Source: Polytrichum commune
Lineage: Eukaryota > Streptophyta > Polytrichopsida > Polytrichales > Polytrichaceae
Length of the DNA stretch: 60,000 nucleotides
Assembly (NCBI GenBank): GCA_950295325.1
Contig: OX485804.1
Coordinates: 49,962,429 to 50,022,428, forward strand
Reading direction: 5' to 3'
Part shown: positions 55,501 through 60,000 of the stretch, piece after piece
How positions within the stretch are numbered: the first letter of the stretch is position 1
How the letters are laid out: the number at the start of each line of letters is the position of its first letter
Notes under the pieces: model-generated
What the model saw: only the letters and a program-made list of their open reading frames with translations
Databases searched by the model: none
Told to the model about the DNA's origin: nothing
Program-made: the position numbers and the translations under genes

Positions 55501-58344
55501 CATGAACATGTTTTCATGGTCGACATGTGAATTAAAGGTGGAATCGTATGGAACTCATTTTCATTTGGAATTAAAAGTTTCTAGCATATACAATCTTGAA
55601 ATAAGCTTAACATTAAATAAGAACAAAAAAGCCATAACGTCTTAAAAGGTAGGCTTTAACTAGAAGCACCGATCATGAGTGCCCAAAATTCCAAGCCTCC
55701 GTATATGTGCTCAACATGGCACACGCGGTGTTGAGATGAAATAGATCTATACATTAATTGAACACTAGCTCAATCTCCACACACTGAACCCAAGGAGAGC
55801 CTCATTTATCCACATGTATTTTTGGAAGTCCCATGTGTGTCCATTATGGAGATGACACATCATGACGAGGTGGCAATACATCACAAACTTGCCAATTCTA
55901 GTTGGTTGCATAATGGAACATGTTATTGGTAGGAGAGAGGGGTCATTTTCAACCGTGGCCCTTGAACATGCATTAATTTATTGCATTTTTCATACTCCAA
56001 AGCTTCAATATGTGTGGAGTACATTTTATACTGTGAAAATGGCACATGTGACTCAATCAATCTAGTTTTCCATCTTAGCAACATGATCACCTTGGATTTC
56101 ATTACTATTCTCCTACATATCTATGTCCACCCAACTAAAAATCCTTACCCCTCTAGTCCAAACATTACAGAAGTAACTTCACACCACCAACATTTGCTCT
56201 TATTTGCACTCATCCCAAATAAAAGACAACATAACTCCCAAACTCACTCCAACACACATCTTTCTAGACCACCAACAAAGAACCCACCAAAGCCCCGTAG
56301 ATTCATTGGTAGCATACAAGTCTCTCACTTTCTCTCGATCACGATAGGAAAATAATATATCATGTAGACAATAACTACAACTAGGGCCATGTGGGGTTTC
56401 AACCCATATTGCAATTAACACTCAACCCTCAACCTTGCCCATTGACCCACATACATATGAGATGCCCACGTCTAACCTCCCACCAACCTAATTTGTTAGC
56501 ATCCCTTTCAATATTTTGGTTTTTTCAATGGCATGGTAACATGAATAGAGTTCACTACTGCCTCGGACAAAGAGGTTGTTCACTCATGCTTACTCCAAAG
56601 GAGCCAACATTTGTGTCTATCTATCACCTATAGATCTATATGATCAGGATGTTCATGCTAAGTCACTTTTCATCATTATTGTATTGATATTAGCTAAGAG
56701 TAGCAAGACTCTTTTGTGGGTTCTTTAGAGTCTCTTGCAAGATATGTGATACATAGATGTGACAAAATGCTTAGTGTTTAGTGGGTATTGTGCATTGAAT
56801 GTTTGGCTATCTCAACTAATGAAATTAATCTTAGTCATCCTTATAATAATGATAGAAGTGTTTGGTTTAGAAGATATTGAAACACTTCACACCCACAAGT
56901 AGGTGTTTGAATAAGGTTGATGTTTGAATAAATTAATGTCTTCCTCATGCACACCATATGTCGCATATATTCTCTTTGTCATTCATATTGTGGGCCTCCC
57001 AACATTACCCAACATTTTTCATAAGTCTACTTGAAAAAAACCTTTACACAAATATGAACAGTATATGTAATCTAGTTGTCAAAAGATGACACAATTCCAA
57101 TGTCTTGAAAATGCATTTTGAAATTGTATTCCTAAGCCTAACTGGCCATGTGAAGGACTATTGGATCATTGGATGTTGGTCACTGGTTGGCCACTTGACA
57201 ACTCATGATAAATGTTGTATTAGGAAAGTGTCCCCATTCTCCTCCATTATAGATATAACCTTATACTTGTGCATGACTACAAGAAAGGAGGCTTGGACTA
57301 TGTATCATGGATGACTCTTGTGATTCCAATGAACATTAGAATTTGGCCCGGGCCAACATAAAATATAATAGTAAATAAATAAATAAAAACATTGGGTTAA
57401 TGCCAAATCACGTAACTTAACAAGTTCAACTTTACTTAAAAGTGGGTTTTTTTTTACTTTCAGTTCACCTCTACTGTTTGGACACACAAATTCATAAATT
57501 ATATGGACATGTTCATAAAAGGTTTACATGTAAATAGGCACAACAATGCAGTACATGTCTTTGTTGCAATCCTATCCTCTTTCAACACCACAAGAAATGG
57601 CATCTTCATCATTTTGGGCACAAATGGAAGTACCCCTCAAGATAACACCATACTACCATGGCTCCTACAATGAAATATGCACAACCCATCAATGCATATC
57701 CCTAGCTCACCTATATTCGGACATTACAAGCATCATCCGCTTAGCTAAGGGAGCCACAACTCCCTTTCTTCTAGCACCAACAACCACTATTCATTTCATT
57801 TCATTTATCCTTTGCCATGATCAATTTACGGAAAACTTTGTCCAAAATAAACATGACAAAATCCAACCTGCTCATAGACGCTCTTTGTCAAAAGGGCCAA
57901 AAATGTAATGCCCTCATTATACCAATAGCCAAGGCTAGAGGCTCAATCCACATTCCAACTACATCTCCAGAATACTTAAAATACTAAAACGCCTTACCAC
58001 AACTTTATTGGAAAAAGATGCACCAACTATCTATCAACTTTACACTTGATGTACATCATCCTCAATAAAAGAAAACTAGAAAGAATCCAACATCTCATCC
58101 AACTCCATGACATTAATAAACAAATCACATAACAGAACGACCCCAACATATAACTACCCTTGCAAGTGGATGAGGAGACATTACACCACCAAGGAGACCA
58201 TCCATGGGACACCATTAGCCATTAACAAGAATAACGCATGCAAAACAATGAATAATTCAACTACATGTTGACACCAACTACATTGGAAAAGGCTATGTTG
58301 TGTAGGGGTGCAAGTAGCAAAGTTCATAGAGTAAAGCACTTGAG
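52566..58344. other. long A+T-rich stretch without a supported gene
   Basis: I see no domain-bearing frame on either strand in about 5.8 kb. The frames at 54,278-54,496, 55,981-56,355 and 57,546-57,908 are of ordinary chance length and have no motif. The segment at 54,586-54,715 is a copy of repeat R5. The sequence near 54,232 (TTAGGGCCCCTGTTGGCACA) resembles a transposon end, but I find no matching inverse. Confidence 0.45.
54586..54715 (+). repeat. dispersed repeat R5, copy 2
   Basis: GTTCAAGCTCTCAAGTTCAAA, CTCAAGG, CCTCCTTTCTTCAAGCTTTC, AACCTCTC, in the same order as 48,536-48,660. Confidence 0.5.
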
Positions 58345-58899
58345 TAAGGGCCAAGTTCCATGTACCGGTCCCGGTCCGTTTTTCCGATGGGTGAGAAACG
58401 GGTGACATCATCCAAAAAATGGGTGATGTCACCCATTTTATGGAGGGGTACTTCTGTGTGGGGTGCCGGTTTATTCCGATTTCCTACTTTCTAACTAAAT
58501 TTGGTGAGTGATAAGACATGACACTTTATGAAGGTCACCGGCAATGAAGGTCATCTAGATTCTAAAAACATCATAAAATACACGGTTCCCTAGGAGTACT
58601 CCTCAAAAGAAGGGATTAGAAGAACAAAGTGGCCTTTAGTATCCAAGGGTGTACCCTAGGTGACCGGACGATCCGGTCACCATAGCTCTCTAACCGGCAC
58701 ATGTCCTTCACGTTACCGTTAGGACCGCCGGTCCTTTGGCACCCGTTCTTCCACAACACAAAACGTGGGACACCCATCCATGGGGGGTACCGGTCCTTGG
58801 GTGAGAGGGATGGGCACATGGCACCACCCTCTTTTCACCGGCCCACCCATTTATTTCAAAAAAAACGGACCGGGACCGGTACATGGAACTTGGCCCTAA
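58345..58899. mobile_element. 549-bp MITE with perfect 36-bp inverted ends and TAA target duplication
   Basis: The element itself is 58,348-58,896. The left end begins GGGCCAAGTTCCATGTACCG and continues to 58,383. The right end (58,861-58,896) is its exact reverse complement over 36 bp. TAA is present at 58,345-58,347 and again at 58,897-58,899. A TAA duplication and GGGCC ends place it with PIF/Harbinger-type elements. It contains no transposase; the short frames inside are by-products. Its interior is G+C-rich compared with the flanks and holds a palindromic GGGTGATGTCACCC near 58,422. Confidence 0.9.
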
Positions 58900-60000
58900 C
58901 ACTCATGGAATGATCATCATCTTTTAAATGCTTTGAGTATGGTTCTTTGCATTTTTATAAACCTATGGTGTAGACAGTAATAATTAGTGTGGCCCACACT
59001 AATAACATATGTTGGGTCTAGTGTTTGATCCAAAAGTTCCAACCCTATGAATGCATGGATTATTCTACATGATAAACTCCAAAGCTCAAACCACCTAGCC
59101 ACACTCCAACCATAGAAGCTTGATCTTATGACAAAATCACAACCTTTATATTCTATATACAATACCTAGTCTATGAGTATTCTTTGCCATCAACACTCTC
59201 ATAATAATTCTTTTGGGTGCATTCAATATAGAGGATAAAAAATGTGTGTGTGAGAAATAATGGTAGTAACTCCTAATGTAAATGGGTACATATCTCTTTT
59301 AGGGTCCAATGTTTCGGATATTATGATTTATCTTATTGCTTGCATATTTTTATTTGACAAATAAAAATCAATCACATCAAATGTAAGTGACTTTTAAACC
59401 CTCTTCAAAGCTTGGGTGAAAGTTCGAATTGAAATGTCTATTTGTTACTTTCAAGGTTTACAGTAAAACTTTACAGAGAATATTCATGTATTTTCTACCA
59501 CATACAATTTTTCCAATGTTTAACATGTACACCTGTTTTTTAATAGAAAATATTAACCAAGTTATTTATTCTCTGAATGCACAAGATTACGACCTTTACA
59601 ATCACAAAACGAATGATTTCTCTAGGTTTATTGGCCAATTTTGTGCTCAATGTGAACAATGTAGCTCTAATGTTGAAATGTTAATGATTGAGACTTCTTT
59701 TCACAAAAATTAATTTTTAAAAACCTTGCCCCTCACACAAATCATAACTTGTTGAGTGACCAATTTAGAGAGGGAGGTATTGGAATCAATAGGAGATAAG
59801 ATTGTACAAGCACAAACACTTATACAAAGGCATATGAAAAATGCTTGGAGTGACATGGTCTCATGCTCTCCTTGCTTTGCCTTTTATTGCTTTTCTTCTC
59901 TTCATTGGTTCACACAAACAATATGGGATAATTCGTATCCCTCTTTGGACTAGCATGGTAGCCTTATTCTAACCTTATTCTTTCTCATGCTTCTTCCTTT
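58900..60000. other. A+T-rich stretch without a supported gene
   Basis: No recognisable coding frame, RNA gene or repeat structure to the window end. Confidence 0.45.

Noticed and set aside
58616-58913. Overlapping frames on both strands in the 549-bp MITE
   Set aside because: They cross the inverted ends, have no domain, and are explained by the MITE's G+C-rich interior.
1-60000. CRISPR arrays, tRNA or rRNA genes, organelle inserts
   Set aside because: I looked for regular spacer-repeat arrays, tRNA-like arms and chloroplast or mitochondrial genes and saw none. A covariance-model scan could still find a tRNA or small RNA that I missed by eye.

Overview
This is nuclear DNA from a land plant. 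The only clearly intact conserved gene is a plastid-type DXR of the MEP isoprenoid pathway, split into 13 coding exons with ordinary GT-AG introns. Around it are plant-type mobile elements (Copia, PIF/Harbinger, LINE-like, MITEs) in A+T-rich, gene-poor sequence. I see no operons, prokaryotic signals or organelle genes. I cannot name the species. Gene structure and repeat density fit a non-seed plant (bryophyte, lycophyte or fern), but that is a guess.

Layout. 1-4,600: a lone 3' exon of a GT61-type glycosyltransferase, then a 5'-truncated minus-strand LINE with a second, shorter copy of its 3' end. 4,709-6,076: a single-exon CCCH zinc-finger gene with repeats and a coiled-coil-like tail. 6,655-7,382: a frameshifted SNF2 helicase exon between direct repeats. 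7,392-13,490: a decayed minus-strand Copia element, interrupted by a G+C-rich non-coding insertion at 9,776-10,744. 13,500-25,100: mostly non-coding, with a foldback MITE, a PIF-like remnant and several dispersed or tandem repeats. 25,150-32,640: G+C-rich upstream region, a probable 5' UTR exon and the DXR gene. 34,400-39,100: a compositionally distinct region with exon-like open stretches that I do not recognise. 39,100-49,150: A+T-rich repeats plus a decayed minus-strand retroelement (methyltransferase-like block, RNase H, zinc knuckle). 49,155-52,562: a structurally complete but nonsense-riddled Harbinger element with a Myb/SANT-like gene and a transposase gene pointing toward each other. 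52,600-60,000: almost no coding signal, but a 549-bp MITE at 58,348-58,896 with perfect 36-bp inverted ends and a TAA target duplication.

How it fits together. DXR acts alone here; none of its pathway partners is nearby. The other coding remnants are transposon genes or single exons torn from genes. Stop codons in the Harbinger genes are largely of the kind produced by C-to-T change, as expected for old methylated transposons. The best candidates for something little described are the retroelement protein that joins a methyltransferase-like block to RNase H, the unrecognised 37.5-38.7 kb gene region, and the young MITE.
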